Position numbers and translations under genes: made by a program
Shown here: in pieces, positions 13,030-26,274 of the stretch
How the letters are laid out: every line of letters begins with the position of its first letter
Position numbering within the stretch: position 1 is the first letter of the stretch
Notes under the pieces: generated by a model
What the model was told of the DNA's origin: nothing
What the model saw: only the letters and a program-made list of their open reading frames with translations
Databases searched by the model: none
DNA from: Warburgia ugandensis
Lineage: Eukaryota > Streptophyta > Magnoliopsida > Canellales > Canellaceae
Direction of reading: 5' to 3'
DNA: 64,000 nt
Assembly (NCBI GenBank): GCA_035236585.1
Contig: CP141127.1
Location: 46,824,001-46,888,000, forward strand

Positions 13030-13773
13030 ACTTAGTCTCATTGGAGAAAGTCATATACATCTCATTTGAAGGACATTCCTCCCTAAGCAATGACTTGTAT
13101 GAATTGACCATTTTACTTTTAGCCTTGTCAACCAATGTTCATTGAAATATGGCCTTAAGTGACTATCATCTATGCCTTAGTTTTTCCAAAACTTGAGATG
13201 TACATGCCTTAATTAGTTAGCATTAGTTTTCATACCCGCTCACCTGAGCTTTAGAAATTCAACAACTCTAGGACATTAAATGGTAGTTAGGAGAGTATCT
13301 AGTTGTACCTCAAGTCCAAAAATGAGTTAATCATCATTAATAACCTCAGCAATGGACTAGTTGAGAGACAGCATTTAAACATGGTAAATTTATAACAAGA
13401 AATAAGAGAGTATTAACTAAAACATGAGAATCATATTGACATGGCATAATACATATGAACCATCAGGATAGAGATGAAATTAAAGACATCTGTTCTTACA
13501 ACAAGTCATCTCGCCCTTAACACTATGAAGAGGACAACACCAACTAAAATGACTCCATTATAAGTTCAAAATGGGATTAACTAGGTGATTCACACTATGA
13601 GACATAGGATGGTAGTGCATGACACTCTAGAACATTCATGATTTGAACTGATGAGTTCACAAATTTGGCCAAGCATCGGAAACATTGTTTTCATCGATAC
13701 TTAGTACACACCACAAGCATGGTGGGGAGCCAAGAGATTTGGATGTTTTTTACTAGCCATTAGTTTTGGTTTT
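13030..13773. other. Interior between family-C repeats, no gene seen
   Basis: AT-rich sequence without a recognisable gag, pol or cellular gene. The similarity between the two family-C copies stops about 10 bp after the LTR-like end (ACTTAGTCTCAT). Confidence 0.5.
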
Positions 13774-13985
13774 GTTGATACTTAGGTGCTCTATGAGCAA
13801 CTCTAAATCCGAATGGTTATAGATTTCATCAATGATTTAGGTAGGCACTCTACGAGCAGCTGTAAGTCCTAATAGCTACAGATTTGTTAATGCTTAGGTA
13901 AGTGCTTTATGAGCAACTATGAGTCCTTATGGATATAAATTTCATCAATGTTTTGGGCAAGCACTCTGGGAGTATTCTAAGTCCT
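13774..13985 (+). repeat. Degenerate tandem repeat, about 57 bp x 4
   Basis: Four successive units share the order GTT(G/A)AT..TTAGG, (A/T)GAGCAAC, AAGTCC and ATAGATTTCATC. Unit lengths are roughly 54, 59 and 57 bp, plus a partial fourth. The array abuts the left edge of LTR T1. Confidence 0.75.
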
Positions 13986-14320
13986 GCATCACTTAGCTCC
14001 ATAGAATTGATCATTTGAAAGACATCAAATTGGACCCCAATAACTTCATCTTTGGATTGTACTCAGAAAGACGATTTTAATGACATTAATTTTGATGAAA
14101 TCTGAGTTTGGACAAATAAGTTGTGATTTTTCTCATAAAAGGGTAATTTAGTATTTTTGCTAGTGGTCCCCACTCATAGAAATCCAATTTTGGTTAGTCA
14201 AAACACATTTGAAAGTAATCATGAATGCATTCACTCTTTTTGAATGCGATTATGATTTCCAAAACAATAAAAACATCATGATTATGCCTTTTAAAAGAAA
14301 ATAAATGAAAAGTTTAAAGG

Positions 14321-14504
14321 AGGGGGCCAGTTTGATATTGGCACCCTCTCCTCACTTAAATTAATTAGGGAAAAATAGACTTTTGGGTCTGTTGCTTGAC
14401 TTGATGCAGAGAAAATGAGAGAAAAGAAAGAAAAAGGAAAAGAAGAGAGGAAATTTTTTTTTAAAGTAAACAAGGGAGGGGCCAAAATTGATATTGGCAC
14501 CCCT
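14321..14504 (+). repeat. Duplicated GGGGCCA...TGGCACCC hairpin
   Basis: Two direct copies about 153 bp apart (14321-14348 and 14473-14504) each hold GGGGCCA, a TTGATAT-like loop side and TGGCACCC. Each copy is a potential stem-loop. A related motif occurs at 37877-37902 in another LTR start. Confidence 0.6.
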
Positions 14505-17060
14505 ACCTTAAGTCAAACAAAAATAGACATTATGTTTGTTCTTGCACCCGACGATGGGAAAGAGAAACCTGATGGAGGGAGAAGAAGAAGAAGAGAGAAA
14601 AGGAAGAAGGAAAGGAGAGAAGAGAGGGGTCCGGGATCTACACGTTGAAAAACCCACTCATGCTAGAGAAGAGGGGTTTTGACGATTTTTGTGTTAATTA
14701 GAGAGACAGAGCTCACCGGAGACAATGATGGCTTTGATCTCAAATCCGACCATCCAATCAACTCTCCTCAACAGGAGCAGCAAAACCCCTTTGATTTTTC
14801 GATGATCGAAGGAGGAGCAATGCTCGATCGGAGGAGAAACAGTATGAGCATGGAACAGTCACCGAAAAATCATCAAATGGCATCTTATCCAGCGATAATC
14901 AAAGAGCGTAGACACCCACAGAGGTGAGTTTTTCACACAAATCCTCTATTTCCTTGTTTGATTTGTTTGTATAATAGAAAAAAAATTGGGCTTTTTTTAT
15001 TAGGGCTTAACGAATTCACACCAAAACAAGATCAGAATTGTTGATCTTGTTTGTATTTGACAAATAGAGATGATCAGGAGCAATGATCAACTCGTTTGAG
15101 GCTCTGATCATCTAATCAGGGCTTAGACAGGTGTGATCCACCTCTAAACCCCAATCCACAGATGATCTAACCATTAATCTCATCTAAGATTGTGGACAAA
15201 GACTAACAGTAATGTTGATCAACCCGTCTGAGGGTCTGATCGTCCGATCGGAGCTGGGATAGGGGTGATCCCACTTCTGAAGTCTGATCTATAGACAATC
15301 CAACCATTCAAATTGTGAACTTAAGTCTAAAAATAGTTAAATACATGCCTATTATGGTTGGAATTTGATAAAATTGATGATCTATGCTAGAAAATAGATC
15401 ATACAATTTGGACCGTCCAATCTATTACTATGTAAACATTGACTAACAACATCATTGATGATCAGATGCAGCTAGTAAATTTCCCATGCTTAAAATTAAT
15501 AGGAAACAGATAAGATAATCTAAGTCGTCTAATCTGTCACTATTCAACTAGAGATCTTGTGATGTCTGATCAATTATCAGATGCCACAGATGAATTCATG
15601 ATCTTTGAATTGACTTAGATATGACATAAAATGGGGAATTTGGATGAACGTCTATTGAATGATTTGAACCGTCCGATCGGACAGCAGGGGAACAAGAACC
15701 TGGCAATGGATGGTTAGTGGAAAATTAAATAGTTTATGATAACCTCAACTGTTAGACTTTGATTAAAACAAAATTTTTTTGTACTCATTTATATATGATT
15801 CAACATTGACAAGAACTCTGTAGCATCAATAGAGAATATTGGGCAATAAGTCGAGTTGAAGAAGAAACATAGCTAAATTGAGAATCTCACCTAAGAGATA
15901 GGTGGTTTTAACATCTATTTGCCAATGAGATTTTAACTATGCAATTAGTTTGTAAAGATATGTGGATTTTAAATGATCAAATCATTTGACGATCATATTT
16001 CATATTTGAAGCTTCTTAACTATTATGAAACTTATATTTTTATCATGGTACATCATGTTAACTTTTAAAGAATGTAATATTTGCAAATGAGGCATGTAAA
16101 TTATATTTATGTATCTTCATATCCATGATGCATGTTTTTGTAAGAAAAATGAAAATGATGTTGTTCATTACATGTAATTGAGTTCTTTTGAAAGAAATGA
16201 TGATATTTGAAATTCATTAGTCCGATGTTTTGAGATTTAGTTAAAGAACTGCATGATCTTGCATGACATATATACTATATGATTTAATATCATTTGGGAT
16301 TGAGATATGTCTTTGTCCAAGCTAATGAACCTGGTGGTCACTATGCTGAGAGGTTTTATGGGTTTGGCCTCCTAGCCTGTAACCACCAAAGGCTGTAGGT
16401 ATCCATGCCCAAAGAGGCATCTATTTTCTCCACTATTGTGGTAGGAACAACCATTGGAGGTGGTCACAGTGCCCTTTCGAGATGTATTCGTAGTCACCAT
16501 GAAGGCTGTGGTGGTTGTTCTCCAGATACTAGAGAGGCATGATTCAGTGATCTGGTCACGAGAATAGTGTACTATAGGATTTCTATTTTGTGACCCCACA
16601 TAAATGGGCTTGATGATGGTCTTTAGATGAATCATGTGATGCTGTCAATTTGGGATCGCTGACATTCACAGTTTAACCGATGACTACTTTGAGGATCTTA
16701 TGGTGTTTGATTTATCAAGTTAGATAGTAGATCTTTCACATAGTTCTCAAGTTATATTTACATGTGATATTGGGAAGTGTTCTATATTGCAATTTACTTG
16801 AGATTACTATGATGATTCAACCATTTAAAAAATGCATGTTTAAAGTTGTACATGTTTTATATAGATACTATCTTAAAATGTTTTAGCATGAAATTGTGGA
16901 ATTGAGATTGAAAAATGACTTTAATCGTGTTTCTTATCTTTGATTTGGTTATCATATTCTTTAGAAATTGCATGAAAAATTATTTGAGATGCTGTTATAG
17001 AATTGCATGGAAAACTTGGTAAAATAGATGTGAAACTACCTGCACAAACGCAAGCTTGCT

Positions 17061-17089
17061 GAGACATTGTAAATTGTTTACAATGTCTT
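17061..17089 (+). other. Conserved LTR hairpin (T1)
   Basis: GAGACATTGTAAA (17061-17073), 3-base loop, TTTACAATGTCTT (17077-17089): 13 pairs including one terminal G-T wobble. Confidence 0.75.
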
Positions 17090-17579
17090 GGGTTTGAAGG
17101 ATTAGAATAGGGGAAAGAAAACAAAAGACTATTCTAGAGAGGTTAAGATGACTAACTAGGTATAACAAGAAGGTTTACAATGCAGTTAATGATTTATTGA
17201 AGTAATACTTTGAATTGTGATGACTTTAGTCTATGTACATGTGGATTAAAGTTGTAATGGTGTGGCTGTGATTGGATTAATCCTGGTCATGATTTTTCCT
17301 TTGATTTGGTTAAATTTTGATTTACAAAACATGAAGTCATGTATGTAAATATGATAGAATGAAGACAGAGGAGACTCTGCCGGATTTTCAGTAGAAATGT
17401 AGCACTCATTTCATTGATAATATTTTTTGAGAAAACAAAAATGACACTCGGGGTTTTCAAGTAGGGTCTTTCATGAAAAATATTTTTCACTATTTGTTTT
17501 CTAAATATTTTTGCAAACTAAGGGCCCGACATTTCAAAAAGAATTACAAAAATGTATTATAAAAACCCGAGTCATTACA

Positions 17580-18600
17580 ATATGTCACTGATGGCCCCTA
17601 ATGGTAGAACTACATGCCACTGATGGTCCCTCGTGGTAGGACTATAGGCCACTGTGATATGGAGTGTTTAGTTTTCCACGACAAGGTGGGTATGGATTTG
17701 TACATTGCGAATTAAGGGCTATACACCTCAATTCAACATCATTTGTTTTGAGCACACTAATTTGACAAATTTGTCATTTACATTTGAATATTATGGATGA
17801 TTTGAAATCATTAGTCTATGGATTTTTAGTACATAGGTGTTGATCACACTTTTGAGAAACTATATATGCACATATGTACATGGATACATAAACTTATGCT
17901 ACTGTGTGCTCTATTTAGGCATTCTAGCTTGTATTAATTTTCACCCTTCTGTGAGCTGTTATCATACACACACCCCACAACCAACATCTCAAGTGATACT
18001 CCAAGTAGCTCAAGAGTGAGAGATATAGTAAAGGTAAAAGTAACTGGATCTGCTTAAATATGATGAGATTATGATTTAAATGTAGTTCCTTTTGTTAGAA
18101 TCCATATATAGGATCATATTTTTAGATATTGTATAGAACTTAACCTTCTATTGACACATTGGATGACTATAATATGAATTGTAGTAATTATTCGAATGGC
18201 TTATGTGGCTTTACTTGTGATAGTATGTGGCATGTATCTCTAACTGTTCGTACGTTAGACAATTATTATTTTACATATATGTGGAGGTTTTACCATAAAT
18301 CCTAGGCGCCCAAGAGTTAGGGGTGAGTGTTCACCCTTACTACTATCTAGGCTCAAGCATCTAACACCGTTGTGGAAGGTACTCTTCTTATTTTTTATTG
18401 GTGGCTATACTCATGTGCTATTTTATCCTAGTTTGACCCATTCTTTCATTTAGCATAGTTTTGATGCATACTTAGATGACCCTTTTTCTATATTGCTTAA
18501 GTTTGATCAGTACGTATTGATTATAGTCTCTAGGAGAGATTCAACACAAACTTGATTGTCTTAGGTATCACAAATTTAGGATATTATATTAGACAAAGAA
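17580..18600 (+). repeat. Probable LTR of a further gypsy family (D)
   Basis: No coding frame is present. It begins with a 31-32-bp duplication (17582-17656) and contains a short palindrome with arms GGTGA and TCACC (about 18321-18335). A degenerate initiator-Met primer-site-like sequence follows at 18605. Those traits fit an LTR in plus orientation. The start is not defined because T1 inserted at its left. Confidence 0.35.
17582..17656 (+). repeat. Short tandem duplication, 31-32 bp
   Basis: Two and a bit units share TG(T/C)CACTGATGG(C/T)CCCT and GGTAG(A/G)AC. They start immediately to the right of the T1 terminus. Confidence 0.7.
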
Positions 18601-18604
18601 TAAT

Positions 18605-18620
18605 TGGTAGAGCATGAGCT
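18605..18620 (+). other. Degenerate tRNA-iMet-type primer site
   Basis: TTGGTAGAGCATGAGC resembles the TGGTATCAGAGC primer site with a two-base gap. It is followed only by 18621-18824, where no gag is recognisable. This is weak evidence for an LTR end near 18600. Confidence 0.3.
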
Positions 18621-18824
18621 ATAGTTGGCCATGGGAAGACGTAGATGATGCTGTATATCGTATGAAGAGATTTTGGGTAGGATGACACATTTGCCGATAG
18701 GTTAGGAGGGATAAGAGGCATCATTTCCTAGACTTGCTTTGACTTCTTTATTCATATACACACAATTTTGAGGTAGAAATTATTATAAAGGGAAAAGAGT
18801 GCAACATTTGCAGATATATAATTA

Positions 18825-21011
18825 TGATAAATAAATCCATACATTTACAAAAAAAAGGGTAATTATTTTCAAATTATTAAGTGCATATTTTAAAGGAAAA
18901 GGAGAATAATAGAATGAGCGCATAAAAAATTTGGTTAGTTTAACCCCTTGGTATTGATTGTTAAGTTGTTTTGGATGTTTAGAAACAAAATTTCCAACGA
19001 GAAAGCGAAAATTCAAAAATCATCTTAAATTAATCATAAGCAATTTTTCAAAAGAAAAATAGAAATTAAAAAGTAAATTAATCTTAAATTTGGGTATTAG
19101 ATAGATCACAAATACATGAAAGTCCTATCCTAAGTCGCACCTAAATCAAGTGAAAAAGTTCCAATGAATTGATTAGAAATGAAGAAGTCAATATATTGCT
19201 GGTAAGGGTATAATTGCAAAAATTGGCCAAGACCAGGGTATACTTGTAATACACAGATTAAATAGGAGGTTAAAATTTAATGGGGGTTAAGTGAATGATC
19301 CAATGGGGAAATTATATCTGGACCATCCACTTGGGGGCCTATGCCATGGGCAGCTGGCTCCCCACATGTTGACTATTTGCCACATGCAAATGAATAAAAC
19401 TGAAGTATAAGAAGAAAAACAAACATAGGCTGAAGAACTTTTCAGCCGTTAACGAACCAGAGAGGAAGAGAAAAATGTTGGAAGGAGGAGAGACTGGGAG
19501 AGAGGAAGGCGCTGCAAATAGGGGAAAGCTAGGCTGTGAGAGGAAGAAGAAGCCAGATAGCTTGAAGGTGGAGAGAGAGCTGGGGAGTGACAAGTTTTCA
19601 CCTGGAAGAAGCTCCACGAAAGCAGTTGGAAGCTTGCAACTCAGAGAGCACGACCGGTGATCCAACTGTTTAAATCCCAATCTCAGGTACGGGATATAAA
19701 GTGGGATGAAACACTAATACAGGCTTGGATTAGCCAAGCCAAATTAGCGTTGGTTTCTTTCAAAAATCGTGGATTTTACTACTTCTTGTACTTTCAACCA
19801 GTCAGTACATTGATTTTGAAATGTTTACTTTGATTGAGTTATTCCTGATTTAATTCATGTTCATCCTTAATGCATGATGTTAATACATGATTCTAGTGGA
19901 TTAATGACTCAAATGATGCTTAGTCTCTGTTAAATTTGGATCCATTTTTGAGAAAGTTGTACATGCTCTGTTTTGGTTTCCATTGCTGGTTCATGTTGAA
20001 CACCAGTTGTTCATTATCCAACCACCTTCTTAAACCTTCATATTTTTAAAATCCATTTCTGGATAATCTTCCTTACTAATTAAACTTACTGTGGATGTAT
20101 TCAAGTTGGGGTTTAGGCGCGTTTACCTTAGTACTTCTCATGGACAAGCAGGAACATGGACTGGGCACACCCTGCTTACCCTGCACACACAGGCAAGCAT
20201 ATTGTAACTTTTAATCACATATCTTCATAATCTTCGAGTTCTAGAGATTCATTTCCGTGTAATTTACTAAAACAATTGGAATGAGAATGATAAAACAAAG
20301 GCATTCATTCGTGGTATAGTTAGGTAGTAAAAATAAAAGAAGATGTATTTTGATTCCTTAATTCAAAATTTTTAAGAGTTTTAAAGAAATATAAATGTTG
20401 GGGAAGAAGGAAAACTAAGTGGGTATTAAGGAGAAATTAACTTTGCAAATCTGGAAGAGATTTGAATTTGAAATGAACAGTAGCATATAGCTACTGGTTA
20501 TAGTCAAATCGAGAAGATGATGTTTTGAATTCTCGAGTTCGCAAAATTCCAGTTTCTGGAATTCCATGGATATAAAATACACTATCCTGGATTTCCTAAC
20601 CTCAGCAGAATTCCCTTTCTTTGAATATTGTGTAAGAATCTCATATTTCTAGTCAAATGAAAATTAGAAATATCTTATCTTTGCTAAATGACAAACGTAA
20701 CCACTCTAATTGTACACTTTACTGGTAATATGAAGAATGTAAAACCATCTTTGAATTGGATAAAATGAAGGTCAAAAAGGTAATTAGGCTAGAAGATGTA
20801 AAATTACCAATTTACCCTTAGGTTAGAATTTTGTATAATTAGCAATACCAAATTTGGTTCCACTAATGAAAACTTCTTACGCTCACTCCTTATGTTTAAA
20901 CCATAACTATAATCCTATAAGACTTGGATTCGTACCCCTTAAGTCCATAGACTTTTTTTAACTAGGACTTAATATTTCATAACCTAGCTACTAGTGACAT
21001 AGAGCATTACA
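18825..21011 (+). repeat. LTR-like repeat family C, right copy
   Basis: Direct repeat of 10677-13029 that starts TGATAAATAAATCC and ends GAGCATTACA. Open frames at 19339-19680 (both strands) arise from the purine-rich zone and have no protein-family traits. Confidence 0.65.
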
Positions 21012-22639
21012 ACTTAGTCTCATAGGACACAAGTGTATTTTTGTCACTACAAGCGAACGAACTATTTGTAATATAGTATGCTAGTGAGGTTGATCCCATC
21101 AAGAGTCGAACTAATATGATGCTAGTAGTTCCTACATTAAACTATCTAACCTAGTCAAAATTCAAGAGATATTTCTTCTAATCTAAGTATGGAAATCAAA
21201 CATGGAATTGAAAATGAAAATTATGCCTAAATTAGAAACATGCTAGAATTGAAAACTTGCCTTAAACATGCACTTTCCATTAGTAAAACTTTCCTAAATG
21301 AGACTTCCTAATTCTTTGTCTTTCCTAAAAGTGCAACTAAGCAACTTTCTTAAAGTAACTTTCCTAAAAATGAAATTAACAACCAATCTAAGGAAACATG
21401 CTTCAACAAATTACTTAATAATCGTGCCCTTTTAAATAAAGTAAGTAAACTTATGGGAAAGGAATCTTTAACAACTATAATCTAAGCAATAACATGCAAA
21501 TAATCTAGTCAAAATCAACATTACTACCTACTTTTCCTAATGTAAATGAATGCAACAACTTAGATTTCAATCCTCCAAATCATTCAAACTTATGGACAGC
21601 ATGCATGATTTTAACATGATTTGAGAATTGTTTTCTATACTTGATTAAAGAGGCAATGAAACTAATGAACTATGGATGGAAAAGCAAGTTAACACCATCA
21701 TTCGACTTCAGCCCTTCAAATCTTTCAAAACCATGCATTTAACCTTTGGATTGGACGAATGATTCCATTAGGTTTTTTAGTTGGTCTGCTTAGAATGTAG
21801 CATCAATTCTCTTATGTTGATCATCAAACCATGGAAGAACATGTAAAGTAAACAACCTTGCTAGCATTCACCAACATAGTAAAAATCCATTGCATACAAA
21901 AAAGTAAGGTTTCATTGATCATCAAGAGTTGCATGCACATGAATACATGAAGTGTGCATTCACTTTTGGAAAATGCACCATCTTTTTCTCCAACTTAAAA
22001 CCAAAAGTAAAAATTAAAGATGATTCCTCCTTTAATAAGCTTGAAATCCAAGGGAACTCTTATTGCAAATATACTTTGTTCTAATAAGTGACCACATTAA
22101 ATCTTGGAATTAGAATAAGGGTTTTAGAAACTAAATATTGCATGGGATTCTTAAATAGTTGAAAGGCATAATTGAATGCCTCACAGGGTATGCACATGAT
22201 TTTCTTCTTTATTGCCTTTCCTTATTTAAAATATTGATTTATCTCATAGTATTTATATAAAGTAATTATTGTTATTTGTTATGTTATTTTTAGTTTAATG
22301 TTTGTTTATATGATTCTTGTAAAGAGATGCGCATTGGATTTAACATACTAATTCATATCCTTAATGGAATGAGAAAGCTTCCTTAATACCTTATTGTTGG
22401 TGAGTTATGCATTTACCATCTCTTGCATTATTTATCTTGCACTCAAAAAAGTAAGTTTCTTATGCTTTTTTCTACTTTTATTTTCTTTAAATGTAATAAA
22501 TGGACTATTTGATTTCATTATTCTGATATCATTGTACTCTTGTTTATAGTAAAGATGGAACTTGAACAACATCAAAATAAATAATATGAACAATATCAAG
22601 TGCATGAACAAGAGGTCAACCTTAGCAGCACTCAAAATA
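21012..22639. other. No gene recognised
   Basis: AT-rich, stop-dense sequence. A TTGATCCCATCAAGAGTCGA segment (about 21090) resembles the GATCC..GGGGACTCGACT part of the Athila LTRs at 31750 and 54185, so some of it may be a decayed LTR. A CACTACAAGCG sequence at about 21036 could be a CACTA terminus for the element to the right, but this is unproven. Confidence 0.4.
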
Positions 22640-24470
22640 TAAATGGCTGAGGGGAATGACGATGAAGAGGGTTATTAAGAGAAAGTCAAAGGGAATTTAA
22701 AAAGTTGTACAATGCAATAGTAAGAGGCAAGAGATAGGTGAGAGTGCAGCATCTTATAGAAGTTTTATGTACTCCATGTTAAGAAGCATGGTGCCTATCA
22801 CATTTGATGATTGGAGATGTGTGCCACAATCAGTAAAACATTCAATATGGGAGATGGTGAAGGTAAGCAAAAAATTATGTATTATATAATTTATAACATA
22901 CTTTATCTTCTTATTTTCAAATATAGTAATGTGCTTTGTACTTTGTAGATTTCCTTTAAGGTACCTAAGCATAGGAAGATGCATGCTTTGTAAGGTGCTG
23001 GTAAGCAATGGATAAAATGGAAGAACTACCTTCTTCACAATTACATAGCTCCACATGTCAATGATCTATTGAGGCTATATAGTGTCAGTCATTTATTCCT
23101 ACATTTTTTACCATGATGTGTGGAATGCATTTGTACTTTGAATTTGAGGTATGGGCTAAAATGATATTTCATTTAACTAATTATATGTAACATCTAATTG
23201 TTGCACTTGATTATGTATATACAAATGGGCAAGTAAAGAGTGCAAGAGCTAGAAAGGTGTATGAAACTAATATGCAACACCACCTCTCTAGGTTAGGCTA
23301 TGCTCATCTAGAAGAGCATGAAGTAAGCATTTGTGACAGTTTATTCCTTTTAAATTATACTGTAATTATATACATTTCATACATAACTATATTATCTTAC
23401 TTGATAGCAAAAGAAAGTTGGGACTACATATCCCATTAATTGCACCATTTGTTAGAAGGTGGCATATTCAGTGGGTCGTAACACCCAAACGTTTGTAGAT
23501 GAAGCTACTGTACAAGTTGCTTCTTGCATTATAAGTGGTTCCAACTGTTATACTTGACTACCTTCAATTTTAAACAATTAAATAAATGAACTAATCATAT
23601 GCTTCTAATTAAATTTTGTAGGACATTCTTACCTATGAAAAAGCGAGTACAGGAACTCTAAGTAGCACCACTTGAATGATGATGTCGTGTATAGGGCTAT
23701 AGGTAAGAAGGAGCCCCTAGTTGAGTTACGGGCATAGGGAATGGTATTGTTGCTTCCAAATTCTTTCATAAGATAATACCTCCAGGAGAAGATCCAAAGG
23801 TCCACAATGACTTGTGTGAGAGGATAAAAATGAATATACTTAACTAGCTAATGACGAGGGTTTGGTGATAGTATCTAGATCCCTTCTACCAAATCTTTGT
23901 ACCACTCACGTACCTCCATCACATGCTAGCTGTAATTCTCCTATCGAAGAAAATCAAGAAGGATAACCTATGTTTGAGGTAGAAAATCCAACCAAGGAGG
24001 TATTTACTACTCTAGAACATTTTTCTTACCCTTCTATAATTCTCTTATCTCAACCTCTTCAATGTATTATGTATTTATAATTTGCAGGTGGGTCATTACC
24101 TATTGGCCTTGGATACCTGTCAAAACATTGTTGTGTTGGATCATGCTATGAGCATGAATCAAACATTTAGTGTAGGATTAGTATGCCTCCACATACTAAT
24201 TGTGTGTTCATTAACATGGCTTTGATTGTGACTATCTACCTTCCATTTCCTTCAAAAATGGAAAATATTGTAAATGTTGGGCAGGTAGTTACATATAAAG
24301 TTGCTTGGCTAGAGGAATTTACCATTTTCATAGAGTCCACGATATATATTTTTTCATTCTACCTTCTCAACAATAATTTTTAGCTAAAGATCTCAGTTTA
24401 ATCATTTATTAACTATATCTAAGGTTAATCAGCAACAAAAAGCGCCATTGAGGATGCCCACCATTGCACC
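22640..24470 (+). pseudogene. CACTA accessory gene (plant En/Spm 'transposase_24'-like)
   Basis: This looks like the second gene of CACTA elements, a DNA-binding accessory protein, with exons on the plus strand. An exon near 22785-22862 has P-I-T-F-D-D-W-R and S-I-W-E-M-V-K. A consensus intron (GTAAGC...TTTGTAG, 22863-22948) joins it to a segment with the pattern F-K-V-P and K-Q-W-x-x-W-K-N-Y-L. A later exon around 23236-23322 carries the R-A-R-K-V-Y...L-S-R-L-G-Y-A-H-L-E-E-H-E signature and ends at another GTAAGC donor. Further pieces follow to about 24470. In-frame stops (for example near 22993) break it. Family assignment is by pattern only. Confidence 0.55.
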
Positions 24471-25889
24471 CTTAGCTACTATTGCATCAATTGAACCAAT
24501 ATTAGCATTTATGTTCACTTTTCATCATAAATTTGAATGTTTTCATTGATCAATATTAATTGACTATGTAGCTTTTGAAGTAGCCGTCTAAGAATTGTGT
24601 TGAAGTCCCACCTAACACACCTTAATGCCTAATGTTACTCTTTGGACTCATCAATGAAGATAAGGCAATCAACCCCATATAGATCAAGGAGGGAGTACTT
24701 GCCAATGTCATTATTAAGGTGCCACTTATGGCAGAGGAGCTATTATGAGTTTGTCAATGGGATCAACTCAAGCACCCTCACATTATCTCCTACATGGGGT
24801 ATATACAAATATTTACTTATATAATACTTGACATTGCATGCTACTTTTTCATAATAGATAATAATTATTTCTTTTATGCAGCTTCCTAAATAATGTAATG
24901 AGCCTTTTTGAGGCCGACGATATGATGTACTAATTCCTAAATGCTAGCATCATGTGTGGAGTAGCAAGGTAATGGCCGATAGAGAGGCATGTAGATGATA
25001 TGTAACTAGGGTTCTTTTGGTATTCCTAAGGGAAATTCTTAATGATTTCGTATAATAATATGTACATTTTCTTTTCCTTATTTTCTTGACAACTTGTTCT
25101 GCACATAAGGATTGTAAACTTTAATTGCAATTTATATGATTGTGTATATAGGGCTCATTGGATGTTGCTTGTTTTGGATATACATGGTGGGTAGGCATTC
25201 TTGTTTTATTCTTGTGGATCGTACACTTGTCCAACCCTCGTAGTGTAGAAATAATAAATAAGTAAGCTTTTACTCTTTTCATGTATTATGTATAGATAGG
25301 TAATTTTTTATTCATATTTAACACATATGAAATTTAAATTTGTAGAGCATGGTTAACATAGGCTAATCTAACCAAGACTATGCAGCCACAAAAACTCTTT
25401 TGGAAGAATGTGAGGTTATGGAAAATAGTTAATCACTTTATTTTATAAACTAAACTTACAATATTACAAATGGTACATATTGATCCTTTGTTTTTCCTTC
25501 TTGCACAATGCCCTAGACAGCAATCTGATTGGTAGTGTGGATACTATGTATTGAAATAGATGAGGAACCTAGTATTTGATAGTGTTAGTGTCTCCCAATT
25601 CACTTCTTACTGGTCACAGTCTTATATTTTTTCACAATTTTTATGGATCCTAGCTTAAAAGAGTGTGTCAACTAAATTAAAAATGTTGTATTGTAGGCTG
25701 CTATGCTTTGTGAATGGGTAAACAAAAAGAGTTACTCCAAATAAAACACCTCAACTAAATAAGAAGTGAATGAGTTGAGTATGTTATGATTTTCAATTAG
25801 AACAATAGGAGTAACTACATGAATGTAAATTACCTTATCCATGATAAAGTATTCTTTTCATTTATATGCACGGTTTCTTCTACTTTTCA
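24471..25889. other. CACTA interior, no further gene resolved
   Basis: Possible short exons and AT-rich intron-like stretches. Nothing is assignable beyond its position between the accessory gene and the terminus at 26186. Confidence 0.4.
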
Positions 25890-26061
25890 TTATTTTCATT
25901 GAAGTATATACATTTTATGGGATGTAAAAGGGGAACTTGAACTACAAATAAAGTGAATGTAGATGTGCATGTGTTCTTCTAATTTTCATTAAAGCATATA
26001 TATTTTATGGGATGATGAATGAGGGGAACTTAGCATGTGACAATAAACGAAGTGAATGTAG
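25890..26061 (+). repeat. Imperfect direct duplication, about 90-bp spacing
   Basis: Both 25890-25962 and 25981-26061 run ATTTTCATT(G/A)AAG, then TATTTTATGGGATG or similar, GGGGAACTT, and AAGTGAATGTAG. The second copy has an extra dozen bases in the middle. This may be a subterminal repeat of the element ending at 26186. Confidence 0.75.
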
Positions 26062-26172
26062 TATGGTTATTTTAATTATCAAGTCACTTCAAGATATGAA
26101 TGTGGCGTGGAAGTGAATGCACGTGTGAATGTGGTGTAGTGTGGATGGATAAAGAATTTGGATATTTTATAC

Positions 26173-26186
26173 CTATTGTGGTAGTG
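26173..26186 (-). repeat. CACTA terminal inverted repeat (right end)
   Basis: The minus strand reads CACTACCACAATAG, sharing CACTACCA with the terminus at 3808. It would close the plus-strand CACTA element that holds the accessory gene. Confidence 0.45.
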
Positions 26187-26274
26187 AATTATGTTTCTTT
26201 TTCATGTGTTTAAAGATTGCAAGAACAATGTAGCAGGTGGCACATTGAACGTATGCAAAAATACATGTAGATTT

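Larger units (their letters stand above)
13986..17579 (+). repeat. LTR family T, copy T1 (5' truncated)
   Basis: Collinear with the complete solo LTR at 46528-50230 from the segment TCAAATTGGACCCCAAT (about 14025) to the terminal GTCATTACA at 17579. It lacks about the first 95 bp. It has an internally duplicated GC-rich hairpin (14321-14348 and 14473-14504), a purine-rich zone (14400-14640), the conserved internal block (16316-16575) and the hairpin at 17061-17089. Open frames within it (for example 14415-14648 and 14679-14927) do not look like proteins and are chance. Confidence 0.8.

Noticed and set aside
13774-13985. Regularly spaced repeats as a CRISPR-like array
   Set aside because: Units are diverged tandem copies without unique spacers, and the DNA is plant nuclear.
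14415-14927. Open frames in T1 with Lys/Arg/Glu-rich or varied composition as possible genes
   Set aside because: They lie in the purine-rich zone of an LTR, are not conserved in T2 and match no protein pattern.
19339-19680. 113-codon minus-strand frame as a small gene
   Set aside because: It is the complement of the purine-rich zone in the family-C LTR. Its serine/leucine/phenylalanine bias is what a CT-rich strand gives.
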